DNA of 32,829 bases from JBELHR01 sp049607205 (GCA_049607205.1 JBMYWH010000026.1:1-32829), one strand, 5' to 3'; numbered from the stretch's first letter, positions 1-8,650 are shown. Notes: generated by a model not told the origin, from the sequence alone. Made by a program: numbers and translations.

Positions 1-30
1 GTCGTATTTTTAGGTAAAACAATTTGAGAT

Positions 31-546
31 ATGAGTGAATATGGAAAAACATACCCCAAAACTTTTTCGCATATAGGAATTACCGTTCCTAATTTAGAAA
101 AGGCCGTAGAATTTTATACAGAAGTAATGGGGTTTTACGTGATTATGGGGCCTACTGAAGTAGTAGAGGAGCAAGAGACAGCGATTGGTCAAATGTGTAT
201 TGATGTCTTCGGAACTGGATGGGGATCTTTTAGGATAGCCCATTTATCTACAGGTGATAAAATTGGTTTTGAGCTATTCGAATTTAAAGATAGTAAGGAT
301 TTGAAGCCGAATTTTGATCCACATCGTTCTGGATTGTTTCACTTCTGTGTTCAAGATCCTGATGTAGAGGGTCTGGTTAAAAAAATAGTGGATGCAGGTG
401 GGAAACAACGTATGCCTATTCGAGAGTATTACCCTGGAGAGAAACCCTATCGTATGTGTTATGTAGAGGATCCTTTCGGAACTGTGTTTGAGATTTATTC
501 TCACTCTTATGAGTTGCAATACTCAGCGGGAGCTTATCAAGAGTAA
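31..546 (+). CDS. VOC-family (glyoxalase-like) protein
   Basis: A 171-residue cytoplasmic protein of the vicinal-oxygen-chelate fold. The N-terminal part opens with the family pattern FSHIGITVPNLEKAVEFYTEVMGF. The second half repeats the module, with LFHFCVQDPDVEGLVKKI followed by YVEDPFGTVFEIYSHSYE. Candidate metal ligands are His14, the acidic Glu around residue 77 (GFELFEF), His104 and the Glu of VFEIYSHS. Members include glyoxalase I, dioxygenases and antibiotic-resistance proteins, and the substrate cannot be told from sequence. The ATG at 31 directly precedes the first beta-strand. The gene converges on the pseudouridine synthase gene and their 3' ends overlap by 10 bp. Fold assignment is firm, function open. 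Confidence 0.85.
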   Translation: MSEYGKTYPKTFSHIGITVPNLEKAVEFYTEVMGFYVIMGPTEVVEEQETAIGQMCIDVFGTGWGSFRIAHLSTGDKIGFELFEFKDSKDLKPNFDPHRSGLFHFCVQDPDVEGLVKKIVDAGGKQRMPIREYYPGEKPYRMCYVEDPFGTVFEIYSHSYELQYSAGAYQE

Positions 547-1394
547 GCAGGAAATAATTTTGTGAACCTTTGAGGGAGTGGAGCTTTTAGATTTAGCTTT
601 TCCCCGGTAAAAGGATGAATGAATTCAATAGAATGGGCATGTAGATACATGCCTTTTCCTTTGAGTGTTAACTGATCAGGACTGTATTGAGGATCTCCTA
701 AGATGGAGCTTCCTGCTTGAGATAATTGGACTCTGAGTTGGTGTTTTCGCCCTGTTTGAGGGCTTAGTTTTACGAGATTGAGTTGTTTGAATCGCTCTGA
801 TTTAACACTTGTTTCCACCTGGTAATCACTTTGAGCTTCTTTCCCATCTACAGGACTTAGTAAATGTCCCTGAGTATTTAAAGCGCTGCCGATGGTCACG
901 GCATAATAGGTTTTGCTGACCTTTTTATCGGCAAATAATTTGTTGAGTGCTCTGATGCTCGAAGCCGTTTTACCAATCAGTAAAACTCCAGTGGTTGGAT
1001 AGTCTAATCGATGCACGGGTTGTGCGTTCTGCCCATTTTCTAGATTGTTTTTTAAGGCATTTGCAACGGTTTTGAAAGAGTTTCCACTCACTAAAATCCC
1101 TGCTGGTTTCTCAACAGCAGCCAGGTAGTCGTCTTCAAAAAGTACTTTTAGTTTCAGGTCAATTTCCTTGTGTTTTTTTGCAATGGAGGTCTTGGGATAG
1201 AAGCAAATGACTTCTCCTCCTCTTATTAAGGTTGCCGTCCTTGCGGGAAGGCCATCCACGGTGAGTTGTTTTTTTTTGAGGGCTTTCTTTAAGGCAGATT
1301 TCGTTGAGATAGGCTCGAATAGACCCACTGCGTATTCTTGAATACGTTGCGAAGGAACCTTTGTTGGGACGGTATGTTTTGAATGTTCTGCCAT
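537..1394 (-). CDS. RluA-family RNA pseudouridine synthase
   Basis: A 285-residue protein that should isomerise specific uridines in rRNA or tRNA to pseudouridine. An S4-like N-terminal segment (about 30-65, with ALKKALKKKQLTVDG) precedes the catalytic domain. The catalytic motif PVHRLDYPTTGVLL places the nucleophilic aspartate at Asp131. A second conserved block, RKHQLRVQLSQAG, lies near residues 216-228, followed by LHAHSIEFIHPFTGE. Length is normal for a short RluA member. The stop lies inside the end of the convergent VOC gene, so the two genes share 10 bp. The target site cannot be deduced, so no symbol is given. Confidence 0.9.
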   Translation of the reverse strand: MAEHSKHTVPTKVPSQRIQEYAVGLFEPISTKSALKKALKKKQLTVDGLPARTATLIRGGEVICFYPKTSIAKKHKEIDLKLKVLFEDDYLAAVEKPAGILVSGNSFKTVANALKNNLENGQNAQPVHRLDYPTTGVLLIGKTASSIRALNKLFADKKVSKTYYAVTIGSALNTQGHLLSPVDGKEAQSDYQVETSVKSERFKQLNLVKLSPQTGRKHQLRVQLSQAGSSILGDPQYSPDQLTLKGKGMYLHAHSIEFIHPFTGEKLNLKAPLPQRFTKLFPAYS

Positions 1395-1419
1395 TGGTTT
1401 GTGCAGACAAAGGTAGTAC

Positions 1420-1785
1420 TTACTTAGTTCTTAAAATGCTCTTCATCTTTTTTCCTCTTGCAAGTTCGTCAATGAGTTTATCCATGTATCGGATTTTTTG
1501 CATCAAAGGGTCTTCGATGTCCTCGACGCGATAGCCACAAATAAGTCCCTTTATTAAATCTACATTAGGATTCATAGCAGGTGCTTGTTCAAAAAATTCT
1601 TGGAGGCTGGTTTTTCTATCAATTTGATCTTGAATTCCCTCTGGACTGAAGCCAGTCAGCCATTCAAGGATGTGGTCGACTTCTTCTTTAGTATGTCCTT
1701 TTTTTTCAGCTTTAGTAAGATAATGGGGATAAATACTTCCGAAGGTCATTTTAAAAACACGACTATAATCTCTTGGTTTACTCAT
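1420..1785 (-). CDS. DUF2200 family protein
   Basis: A 121-residue soluble protein with no signal peptide or membrane segment. It reads throughout like DUF2200: FKMTFGSIYPHYLTKAEKKG, then EVDHILEWLTGF, then a C-terminal block including LICGYRVEDIEDPLMQKIRYMDKLIDELARGK. The length fits the family, whose members are about 110-120 residues. No biochemical role is established for the family. The gene lies 25 bp upstream of the pseudouridine synthase gene on the same strand, so the two may be cotranscribed. Upstream is a 240-bp gap holding a large inverted repeat. Confidence 0.8.
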   Translation of the reverse strand: MSKPRDYSRVFKMTFGSIYPHYLTKAEKKGHTKEEVDHILEWLTGFSPEGIQDQIDRKTSLQEFFEQAPAMNPNVDLIKGLICGYRVEDIEDPLMQKIRYMDKLIDELARGKKMKSILRTK

Positions 1786-1913
1786 AATTCAATAGGCTTG
1801 GTTTTCAAGATATGAAATTAAAGTATATTTGTTAGAAATGATTGATCAGCCCCTACCAGCTCTTGATGAGACGCGAGTGGGTGATTATCAGATCTAGAGA
1901 TCGCTTAAAAGTA

Positions 1914-1971
1914 AAAATCCCGAAAAGTAACGAATCTGTTATATAACAATATCGTTACTTTTCGGGATTTT
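1914..1971. repeat. Perfect 20-bp inverted repeat with nested palindrome
   Basis: Arms 1914-1933 and 1952-1971 are exact reverse complements over 20 bp. The 18-base loop contains a further perfect 12-bp palindrome, TGTTATATAACA (1937-1948). Read on the minus strand, the outer stem ends in GGGATTTTT, so it may end transcription from the gene at 2027-2833. Such a long stem with a structured loop is unusual for a simple terminator. The rest of the gap (1786-1913 and 1972-2026) shows no gene or clear motif. Confidence 0.85.
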
Positions 1972-2026
1972 AGAAAGTGAGACAGCGCGAAGCTCCTATG
2001 GTGTGATGATATTGAATTGGAAATAC

Positions 2027-2833
2027 TTATTTAAACCAAGACATTAATCTATTGATTTGGTCATTTTTTAAAGAAATAAAAACATCTGATTCCTTAAAGT
2101 ATAGGAACATTCCTTTTTCGGCGGAAATAACACTTAAGTTGTCATCTATTTTTCGTTGATGATATTCCTCCTTACTTGATGATGGCGAATAAGGGTCAGA
2201 TTCAGGGAAAACGTATACTATTCTGTTGGTCCCATCTGTTGTTTTTAATTTATTACTGGAGTTAAATTGACAATTTAAAAGATCAACTCTACCTTCTGTT
2301 TCAAAGTATTTTGCCTTTTCTGGGCTCTTAGTAAGAACTCCGTTTTTAGTTAACATACTTTTGTTTAGGTCGATGTTCTTTTTTGAACTAGTATATGTTT
2401 TTAATTCTTTAGGCTCTACAAAGTCATAAAAAGCTCTAAGGGAAATATATTGGTTGATAAGATTTCTTAGTTCGTCAGCATTCATCAATAAACTATCCGA
2501 GAAGTCTTGATAAAATTCATAACCATCATAAGATCCGGATTTAACGTTGACAATTAGAATGCTTTTTAATGGCTCATCCTTTAAATCCTTCCCAACTATA
2601 CCGTAGAGTACGAAATCAGTTCTCTCATTCCATTCCATTGGTTTGTTCAATTGAAAAGAGGCTCCTAACTTTTTCAGTCTAAATCGACTGAACTTTTCTG
2701 AGTGGAGTACGGATTTAATGGCATTTTCATCGGTTTGTTTTTCAAAATACTTGTAAGTGATAGGCTCATAAGTTTCTTGCTGGCCAAAGGAATTCGCGGT
2801 GATTAAGAGTAAAAGGAGGTAGAGATTTTTCAT
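2027..2833 (-). CDS. Secreted protein, unrecognised
   Basis: A 268-residue protein with a clear N-terminal signal peptide (MKNLYLLLLLITANSFGQ), probably cleaved after GQ, so it is likely periplasmic. I recognise no family. The mature part is polar, lysine- and serine-rich, with a strand-like core (about 75-105, TDFVLYGIVGKDLKDEPL) and a low-complexity serine patch, SPSSSKEEYHQ, near residue 220. There are no internal transmembrane segments, cysteine pairs or repeats. It lies 39 bp downstream of the LytTR regulator gene on the same strand and may be the third gene of that operon. That is inferred from spacing only. Confidence 0.65.
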   Translation of the reverse strand: MKNLYLLLLLITANSFGQQETYEPITYKYFEKQTDENAIKSVLHSEKFSRFRLKKLGASFQLNKPMEWNERTDFVLYGIVGKDLKDEPLKSILIVNVKSGSYDGYEFYQDFSDSLLMNADELRNLINQYISLRAFYDFVEPKELKTYTSSKKNIDLNKSMLTKNGVLTKSPEKAKYFETEGRVDLLNCQFNSSNKLKTTDGTNRIVYVFPESDPYSPSSSKEEYHQRKIDDNLSVISAEKGMFLYFKESDVFISLKNDQINRLMSWFK

Positions 2834-2872
2834 AGCATGCTAATTTAGTATAATTATTGTTGGGAGGAAAAT

Positions 2873-3562
2873 CTAATGCTTGAGTTTGTTGAGTAGGTCT
2901 TCTCTGTAGTTGTCTCCTATGGGAATTTCTTGTCTGAGAATTTCTACGTCTTTTTTAGTATAGGCCGTGAGGTGATCTTGATTGACAATATAGGATCTAT
3001 GCGTTCTGAGAAATCTCTTGTCGAGTTTCTTATGAAAAGCGCTCAGAGATTCTTTGACTAGGATTTTGCCGTCTTTTTTGTGAATTTGAACATAGTCCTT
3101 GATGCTTTTGATGAAATAGATGTCTTCAAAGTTCAGTTTTAATTGTTTTTTTTCATGTCGGACAAAAAGGTGGTTGGCAGGCATTGATTCCTGACTAATC
3201 ACTGGAGTGGAACTCTCTAGAAACTTTTGAATGGCGGTATTGAATCGCGTGAAGGTAATGGGTTTGAGGATATAGTCTGTGGCATTGAGTTCAAAACCTT
3301 CCACAGCGTAATCTCTGTAGGCTGTGGTGAATATGACCTGAGGTTTAACTTTGAGGTTTTTATAAAGTTCAGTTCCCTTTAGAATAGGCATCTCTATGTC
3401 TAGTAATAGGAGATCTATGCTGCGTTCTCTCAGTATTTTTTGAGCTTCTATAGCGGAATTGAAACTTCCTAGTAATTCGAGTTCAGGAAGTTTTGAGACA
3501 TGACTTTCAAGGAGTTCTCTGGCCAATTTTTCATCGTCTATGATGATGCATTTATATCTCAT
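2873..3562 (-). CDS. LytTR-family response regulator
   Basis: A 229-residue DNA-binding response regulator. Residues 1-120 form a receiver domain: acidic pair IIIDDE at the start, phospho-acceptor Asp55 in LLLLDIEMP, TTAYRDYA for the switch region and conserved Lys in YILKPI. A LytTR domain occupies about 130-229, with HLFVRHEKKQLKLNFEDIYFI and the hallmark RTHRSYIVN. LytTR regulators bind direct repeats upstream of targets, often for cell-envelope or secreted-protein genes. The start codon lies within the last codons of the kinase gene (11-bp overlap), which implies translational coupling and a cognate pair. Confidence 0.92.
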   Translation of the reverse strand: MRYKCIIIDDEKLARELLESHVSKLPELELLGSFNSAIEAQKILRERSIDLLLLDIEMPILKGTELYKNLKVKPQVIFTTAYRDYAVEGFELNATDYILKPITFTRFNTAIQKFLESSTPVISQESMPANHLFVRHEKKQLKLNFEDIYFIKSIKDYVQIHKKDGKILVKESLSAFHKKLDKRFLRTHRSYIVNQDHLTAYTKKDVEILRQEIPIGDNYREDLLNKLKH

Positions 3563-4586
3563 TAGATTTGATTTTTAGTTGGACCTTAAAACGATTTTTC
3601 TTCTTTTGAAGCTCAAGTGTGTACTGGTCTTCAAAGAGAATGTCAAGCTGTTTTGTGATGTTTTTTATCCCGATACCTTGATCTTTTATGCTGGGTGCAG
3701 TTCCTTGTGGAAAACTGTTTTCTATTTGAAAATTTAAGTGGTTTTCCTCCGTATTGATCAGGATTTGAATATCTGCTCTATTTAATTCTTGACTCACCCC
3801 ATGTTTGAAAGCATTCTCAACAAAGGTCAATAAACTTAAAGGGGGAACTTGGAAGGGTGAATTCAGGTTCTTTTCCAGACTTATGTCAACTCTTCCATCA
3901 TATCTTATTTTTTCTAAATGAATATAATTTTCAATCAATTGTATTTCATTTTCCACTGAAATGGTGTTGGTCTGAGAGCGGTATAAGAGTTGATCAAGGA
4001 TCTCTGAAAGCGTGGCAATGGCCTCTGGAGTTTGGTCTGATTTTTTGAGCGCTAAGGCGTATATATTATTCAAGGTATTGAATAAAAAGTGAGGGTTGAG
4101 TTGGTTTTTTAAGGCATCTAATTCTGTGGATTTCTGCTTTTCTTTGAGTAGGGAGAATTCCTGTTGTTTTTTGAAATAATCCATGAGCATCAAAATGATT
4201 ACGGGGAATACGAAACCAGGAATATTAGCAATAAACGCTGTTGTATCTGCTATTCTTTGCTGGAAAATTAAAGGGGGACGCATGCGGTAGACCTCAGGGA
4301 ACTGTTCTAAAAGGTAAAAGCACCTAAAGGCGGCAAAAACCACATAGAATCCATAAATGAGTATCAGATTTGTGAGTCCGTAAAGCAACCATTTTTTTGG
4401 TTTTAAAAACCGGGGATTCAACAAGTAAATAACCACATAAGCATAACTGGCCTGCAAGAGGGTTTTTCCAAGGACTCTCTGGAATAAAAAGGACTTATTC
4501 TCTTCAAAGATCCATGAAGTACTTAGATAGTAGATCAGAAGGAGGCTCCAAAAGAGAATTTGAGTGAGTGTTTTTTTTGATTTCAA
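3552..4586 (-). CDS. LytS-like sensor histidine kinase
   Basis: A 344-residue inner-membrane kinase. About four hydrophobic segments (roughly 10-25, 43-58, 66-90 and 113-136) form the sensor half with little extracytoplasmic domain. A short coiled linker, FSLLKEKQKSTELDALK, leads to the His_kinase motif NQLNPHFLFNTLNNIY, with phospho-acceptor His166. The ATP-binding region follows: PPLSLLTFVENAFKHG (N box) and IKDQGIGIKNI (G box). This is the standard architecture of LytS/YehU-type kinases paired with LytTR regulators, and the next gene encodes one with an 11-bp overlap. The signal sensed is unknown. Confidence 0.92.
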   Translation of the reverse strand: MKSKKTLTQILFWSLLLIYYLSTSWIFEENKSFLFQRVLGKTLLQASYAYVVIYLLNPRFLKPKKWLLYGLTNLILIYGFYVVFAAFRCFYLLEQFPEVYRMRPPLIFQQRIADTTAFIANIPGFVFPVIILMLMDYFKKQQEFSLLKEKQKSTELDALKNQLNPHFLFNTLNNIYALALKKSDQTPEAIATLSEILDQLLYRSQTNTISVENEIQLIENYIHLEKIRYDGRVDISLEKNLNSPFQVPPLSLLTFVENAFKHGVSQELNRADIQILINTEENHLNFQIENSFPQGTAPSIKDQGIGIKNITKQLDILFEDQYTLELQKKKNRFKVQLKIKSNEI

Positions 4587-4607
4587 GTTATGGTCATTTG
4601 TTCTGTG

Positions 4608-4615
4608 TAAATGTA
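4608..4615 (-). promoter_or_regulatory. Possible -7 element of the kinase-regulator operon
   Basis: On the minus strand this reads TACATTTA, one base off the Bacteroidota -7 consensus TAnnTTTG. It lies 21 bp upstream of the kinase ATG. No convincing -33 TTG is present. Tentative. The rest of the 173-bp divergent gap to 4759 shows no other clear element beyond a TGTATTTG at 4711-4718, which could serve the plus-strand gene. Confidence 0.3.
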
Positions 4616-4759
4616 GGAATTCCTTTTGAGCTATTTTTTAGAGAGGGTTTCGTCCTTGAATTTGAGGAGTTGGTCGTTGGTCTGCTCAGATAGGTCGACT
4701 TTTTGATTTCTGTATTTGAATTGAGCTTAAGTTAGGAGTCTAATTTAAATTAATTGATC

Positions 4760-5773
4760 ATGAAATATACCGTAATTTTATCCGTTTTAATAATCAGCAT
4801 GGTGATTGAATCATGGGGGCAAGCATCTATTCCACCCCCTCCTGGCGCTACAGAACAATACCAAAAAACAACTGCTAAGGCTTGGAGTCTATGGAATGAT
4901 GGTGAACGCGAAGAAGCTATCGGAGTTTTTGAAAAAGCTTTTGTACTCAAAGAAGAACATGTACCATTAGCGGATCGTTATAATGTTGCTTGTATGTATG
5001 CCTTGACTGCTGATTCTCAGAAAGCTTTTGAGCAATTGTTTTATATAGGGAAAGTAATGCATTGGTCCGATGTAGATCATTTAGAAAATGATTCCGATTT
5101 GAGTTCCCTCCACCAGGATACAAGATGGTCTGAGCTTGTGGCTTTGATTGTGAATAATAGGATTCAAGAGGAAGCTTCTCTTGATCCGGCCTTAATGAAG
5201 GTGTTAAATGAAATCTACCAAGAGGACCAGAAAATGAGACAGGGTCTTATGGAATATGAAAAGAAATATGGGAGGGGCTCTGAGGAAATGGATGCCTACT
5301 GGGCTCAACTCTTGAAGAAGGACTCTTTAAATTTGATAAAGGTATCTTCTATTTTAGATCGTGAAGGGTGGCCTTCTAAAGATAAGATTGGCAGACGAGG
5401 AGTGTCAACTATCTTTCTAGTACTTCAACATGCTGATGCAAATACTCAGTCTAAGTATAAAAACTTAGTTATTGAAGCTTTTGAACGAGGTGATTTACAA
5501 GGGTATCAGTATGCTATGTTTATGGATCGATTGACTTTACGTGAGGGTGGCTATCAAGTTTATGGGACACAACTAGCTATAGATGATAAAAGTAAGGATC
5601 CTTATGTCCTTCCCATTCAAGATGTGGATCAGGTAGATTATTTGAGGTCGGAAATAGGACTTAATTCCATGCAGGAGAACTTGAATCGCTGGAGTTTAAT
5701 TTGGGATGTTGAGAAGTATAAAGAAGAATTGCCTTCAATCGTGAAACGCATGAAGGAAAAGTCTCAAAAATAA
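4760..5773 (+). CDS. Exported TPR-like / DUF6624 protein
   Basis: A 337-residue protein. The ATG at 4760 is preferred over an in-frame TTG two codons earlier because it gives a clean signal peptide, MKYTVILSVLIISMVIESWGQ. Residues about 28-130 form a TPR-like helical region (AKAWSLWNDGEREEAIGVFEKAF, then RYNVACMYALTADSQKAFEQL). The C-terminal half matches DUF6624: a DQKMRQ block, GWPSKDKIGRRG, then FLVLQHADANTQSKY, AMFMDRLTLREGGYQVYGTQ and YLRSEIGLNSM. Function of DUF6624 is unknown. It lies 48 bp upstream of the GH5 gene in the same direction, so the two may share a transcript. Confidence 0.75.
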   Translation: MKYTVILSVLIISMVIESWGQASIPPPPGATEQYQKTTAKAWSLWNDGEREEAIGVFEKAFVLKEEHVPLADRYNVACMYALTADSQKAFEQLFYIGKVMHWSDVDHLENDSDLSSLHQDTRWSELVALIVNNRIQEEASLDPALMKVLNEIYQEDQKMRQGLMEYEKKYGRGSEEMDAYWAQLLKKDSLNLIKVSSILDREGWPSKDKIGRRGVSTIFLVLQHADANTQSKYKNLVIEAFERGDLQGYQYAMFMDRLTLREGGYQVYGTQLAIDDKSKDPYVLPIQDVDQVDYLRSEIGLNSMQENLNRWSLIWDVEKYKEELPSIVKRMKEKSQK

Positions 5774-5821
5774 TTGGAACCACCTAGGTAAAATTCCTAA
5801 ATTGCCGGAAAATATCAACAA

Positions 5822-7564
5822 ATGAGATTATGTTTTCTAGTCCTTTTTCTTGTGATTGGACAAATGAGTGGACAAGGTTTTTTGCAACGTTCGGGGCAAG
5901 AGATTGTAAATGATGAAGGGGCCGTGCTCTTAAAGGGAATTGGGACAGGAAATTGGATGATTCAAGAAGGCTATATGCTTCAGTCTACACCTGCTGGAAT
6001 TAATACTCAATATCAGTTTAGGGATAAGCTTATTGAGGAAATAGGCGTTGATAAAACCGATGAATTTTATAGCGCTTGGCTAGATAAGCTTATCACGGAG
6101 CAAGACCTTATTTATATGAAACAGCAGGGCTTTAACTCCATAAGACCTGCCTTGCATTATAAGTGGTTTACTAAGCCTATAGAGGATGAAAAACGAAAGG
6201 TGGATGGAAGTCTTACTCAAACTTATTTGAAGACAGGATATCGTTATTTAGATCAATTGGTTGCTTGGGGTGAGAAACATCAAATGTATGTAATCTTAGA
6301 CATGCATGGTGCTCCAGGAGGTCAAGGGAAAGATGCTAATATCTCGGATTATGACTCTTCAAAGCCAAGCTTGTGGGAGTCTGAAGAGAATCAAAATAAG
6401 TTGGTGGAATTATGGGGAAATCTGGCCGAGCGTTATAAAGCTAATCCTTGGGTTGGAGGTTATGATCTAATTAACGAACCTAATTGGGCTTTTGACGACA
6501 AGGGTTCGGCTAATGGTTGTGGTTGTGAGGATAATTCTCCGATATGGGATTTATATAAACGAATTATTGATGAAGTAAGAAAGGTGGATTCTAAGCATTT
6601 AATTTTTATTGCTGGAAATTGTTGGGGAGGAAATTATGAGAGTTTTGAATCTTCAGGATTAGCGACTTATGATGAGCAAATGTCTTTGACCTTTCATAAA
6701 TATTGGGACTTTAATAATGAGGAAAGTATTAGCAAGTATCTTAAGATGCGAGAGAAATACAATCTTCCACTTTGGATGAGTGAAGGTGGTGAGAATTCAA
6801 ATCAATGGTTTTCTGAAGCTCTTGCTTTGTATGAATCTCACGGGATTGGTTGGTCTTGGTGGCCGGTTAAAAAGTACAGAACTAATAATATATTGAAAGT
6901 TGAAACTCCTGAGTCTTATTACAGTTTAATTAATACATGGAAACAAGGTAAGTCTGCAGGTGTGGAAAGTACTTATCAGGCCGTAATGGCCTATGCTGAG
7001 GCCCATAAATTTGAGAATAATGTGAAAGCTCCTGATGTGGTTTATGCCATGATTCATGCACAGGATTCTCTGCAAACAAAACCTATTAAGAAGCATGATG
7101 TGGTGTCAGGAATATTATTTGCCGACTATGATTTAGGTAGAGATGGACAGGCTTATCACGATACTGTTTCTTCGGATTATCACGCTTCTGATGGAGGTGA
7201 TTGGACGGTTTGGAACCTTGGCCAAAGTTATAGAAATGATGGTGTTGATATCTATTTAGATGCTCAAGGTAGACCCGAAGTTGGATCTGTTGAGAAGGGA
7301 GAATGGTTACAATATACTTTTGATATTGAGGTTTCAGGGGCTTATTTGTTAATGTGTCAATTCGAAGGAGAGGTCAAGGCAGAAGTAGCATTTTCTAAAG
7401 AGCTTGTTCAGGATGTAGATCTTAAAAAGGTAGAAGTGGATTGTGAAATTTCACATCCGTTTATTCTAGAAGCTGGACGCTATCAATTGCGTTTTTATTT
7501 CAAGGAAGATCTGTCAGAAGAAACGAGGTTGAAATCGTTTAGGTTGGAGCACGTAAGACATTAA
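5822..7564 (+). CDS. Secreted GH5 glycoside hydrolase with CBM6-like module
   Basis: A 580-residue exported enzyme. A signal peptide (about 1-18, ending MSGQ) precedes a GH5-type TIM barrel (about 20-375): GFNSIRPALHYKWF, YVILDMHGAPGGQ, acid/base Glu219 in DLINEPNW, FHKYWDF, and nucleophile Glu321 in LPLWMSEGGEN, followed by GIGWSWWPVKK. After a linker (about 375-430), a carbohydrate-binding module of CBM6 type runs to the end, with YRNDGVDI, VGSVEKGEWLQYTFDIEVSGAYLL and a closing ILEAGRYQLRFYF. GH5 enzymes cut beta-glucans, mannans or related polysaccharides; the exact substrate is not clear. No type-9-secretion C-terminal domain is seen and no SusCD pair is nearby. Its stop codon overlaps that of the convergent PepSY gene. 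Confidence 0.88.
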   Translation: MRLCFLVLFLVIGQMSGQGFLQRSGQEIVNDEGAVLLKGIGTGNWMIQEGYMLQSTPAGINTQYQFRDKLIEEIGVDKTDEFYSAWLDKLITEQDLIYMKQQGFNSIRPALHYKWFTKPIEDEKRKVDGSLTQTYLKTGYRYLDQLVAWGEKHQMYVILDMHGAPGGQGKDANISDYDSSKPSLWESEENQNKLVELWGNLAERYKANPWVGGYDLINEPNWAFDDKGSANGCGCEDNSPIWDLYKRIIDEVRKVDSKHLIFIAGNCWGGNYESFESSGLATYDEQMSLTFHKYWDFNNEESISKYLKMREKYNLPLWMSEGGENSNQWFSEALALYESHGIGWSWWPVKKYRTNNILKVETPESYYSLINTWKQGKSAGVESTYQAVMAYAEAHKFENNVKAPDVVYAMIHAQDSLQTKPIKKHDVVSGILFADYDLGRDGQAYHDTVSSDYHASDGGDWTVWNLGQSYRNDGVDIYLDAQGRPEVGSVEKGEWLQYTFDIEVSGAYLLMCQFEGEVKAEVAFSKELVQDVDLKKVEVDCEISHPFILEAGRYQLRFYFKEDLSEETRLKSFRLEHVRH

Positions 7565-8646
7565 TTAGCTCGTTTTTCTAAATACATAATCAAGCCGCTT
7601 ATGGGGAGACTAGCGGCTATAAGAGCAACTAAGAATACAAGGATTTTTCCAAAGATACCTAGGATACTTCCGGTGTGAATGTCATAGAATAGACGTCTGA
7701 ATTTGCTGCCTCTATTGCGATCTTTATCCCATTGCTCTAGTAGTATTTGGCCGTTGTCAGCACGGGCATAAAACAGGTCTAAACTTCCATAAGAATCATA
7801 GTCTGGATAGGCGTATACTTTGAGTTCTTGTCCTTTTGTTGATGGAATTCTATAAAGGAATAAGTTTCGGTTTTGAGTGTTTTGTTCGGCATAGAATTTT
7901 ACTTTATTCAAAGCCTCCGCATTGAAGTCTGTTTCTGGGAATTCTAGAGGTTTTTCAATGGGTTTCTTCTCAAAAGTTACCGCTGAATAAAGTAGATCAT
8001 TAAACCATTCTTGATTCCAGGCTAGACCAGTGCTAGCAATAATAATTAAGAAAAATGCAGCATAAAAACCTCCTACTTTATGAAGGTCGTAGTTTCTCTT
8101 TGCTCCCGGACTTTTCCATGAAACTCGGAATTGGTTTTTACGAACTCTTTTAGTCCATTTTTTAGGGAACCATAAATAGATTCCACTGATCAAGGAGATT
8201 AGAAATAGAAAAACAGCTATACCGATAATTTGTTCTCCCACTTCTCCAAGTAATAGGGTTCTATGCAAGGATTGAACCACTTCAAAAAAATCATCTTTAT
8301 ATGCAGTGGTCTTTAGGAGTTCTCCTGTGTAGGGATTGAGGAATCCATGATATAGGTTTCCTTGAGAATCTGACATTCTAAGAATTATGTTGCGCTCAGG
8401 GTCTTTGAATTCATAAATCATTTTGATTTGTAAATCTGTTTGACTTCTAGCGTCTAGATAAAGCTGAGATAAAGGAAGCCTTAATTGATCCGTCCTATAA
8501 TTTGCTGTGTATTCAGGTAAAAAAGTATATTTCAGTTCTTTTTGAAAAGCGTATAAGCATCCCGTTATTGCAATAATCATTACGATGATACCGGTGGTTA
8601 AACCGATGTATAGGTGAAGCTTTCGAACGACACTTTTCATGTTCAT
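7561..8646 (-). CDS. PepSY-associated transmembrane protein
   Basis: A 361-residue inner-membrane protein of the PepSY_TM (PiuB/FoxB-like) family. The N-terminal helix carries RKLHLYIGLTTGIIVMIIAITG. A periplasmic PepSY-like region follows (about 40-120, including NLYHGFLNPYTGELL), then SLHRTLLLGE leading into helix two, YDLHKVGGFYAAFFLIIIASTG into helix three, a second periplasmic loop, and FYDIHTGSILGIFGKILVFL into the last helix. The repeated histidines at helix starts are typical and may bind haem or metal. Members reduce or move siderophore iron at the inner membrane. The gene starts 4 bp after the TonB-dependent receptor gene stops. Met3 is an alternative start. Confidence 0.88.
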   Translation of the reverse strand: MNMKSVVRKLHLYIGLTTGIIVMIIAITGCLYAFQKELKYTFLPEYTANYRTDQLRLPLSQLYLDARSQTDLQIKMIYEFKDPERNIILRMSDSQGNLYHGFLNPYTGELLKTTAYKDDFFEVVQSLHRTLLLGEVGEQIIGIAVFLFLISLISGIYLWFPKKWTKRVRKNQFRVSWKSPGAKRNYDLHKVGGFYAAFFLIIIASTGLAWNQEWFNDLLYSAVTFEKKPIEKPLEFPETDFNAEALNKVKFYAEQNTQNRNLFLYRIPSTKGQELKVYAYPDYDSYGSLDLFYARADNGQILLEQWDKDRNRGSKFRRLFYDIHTGSILGIFGKILVFLVALIAASLPISGLIMYLEKRAN

Positions 8647-8650
8647 AGTA

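Noticed and set aside
1786..1913. Small ORF or RNA in the gap upstream of DUF2200
   Set aside because: Several six-base palindromes but no coherent stem, start codon with signal, or T-run.
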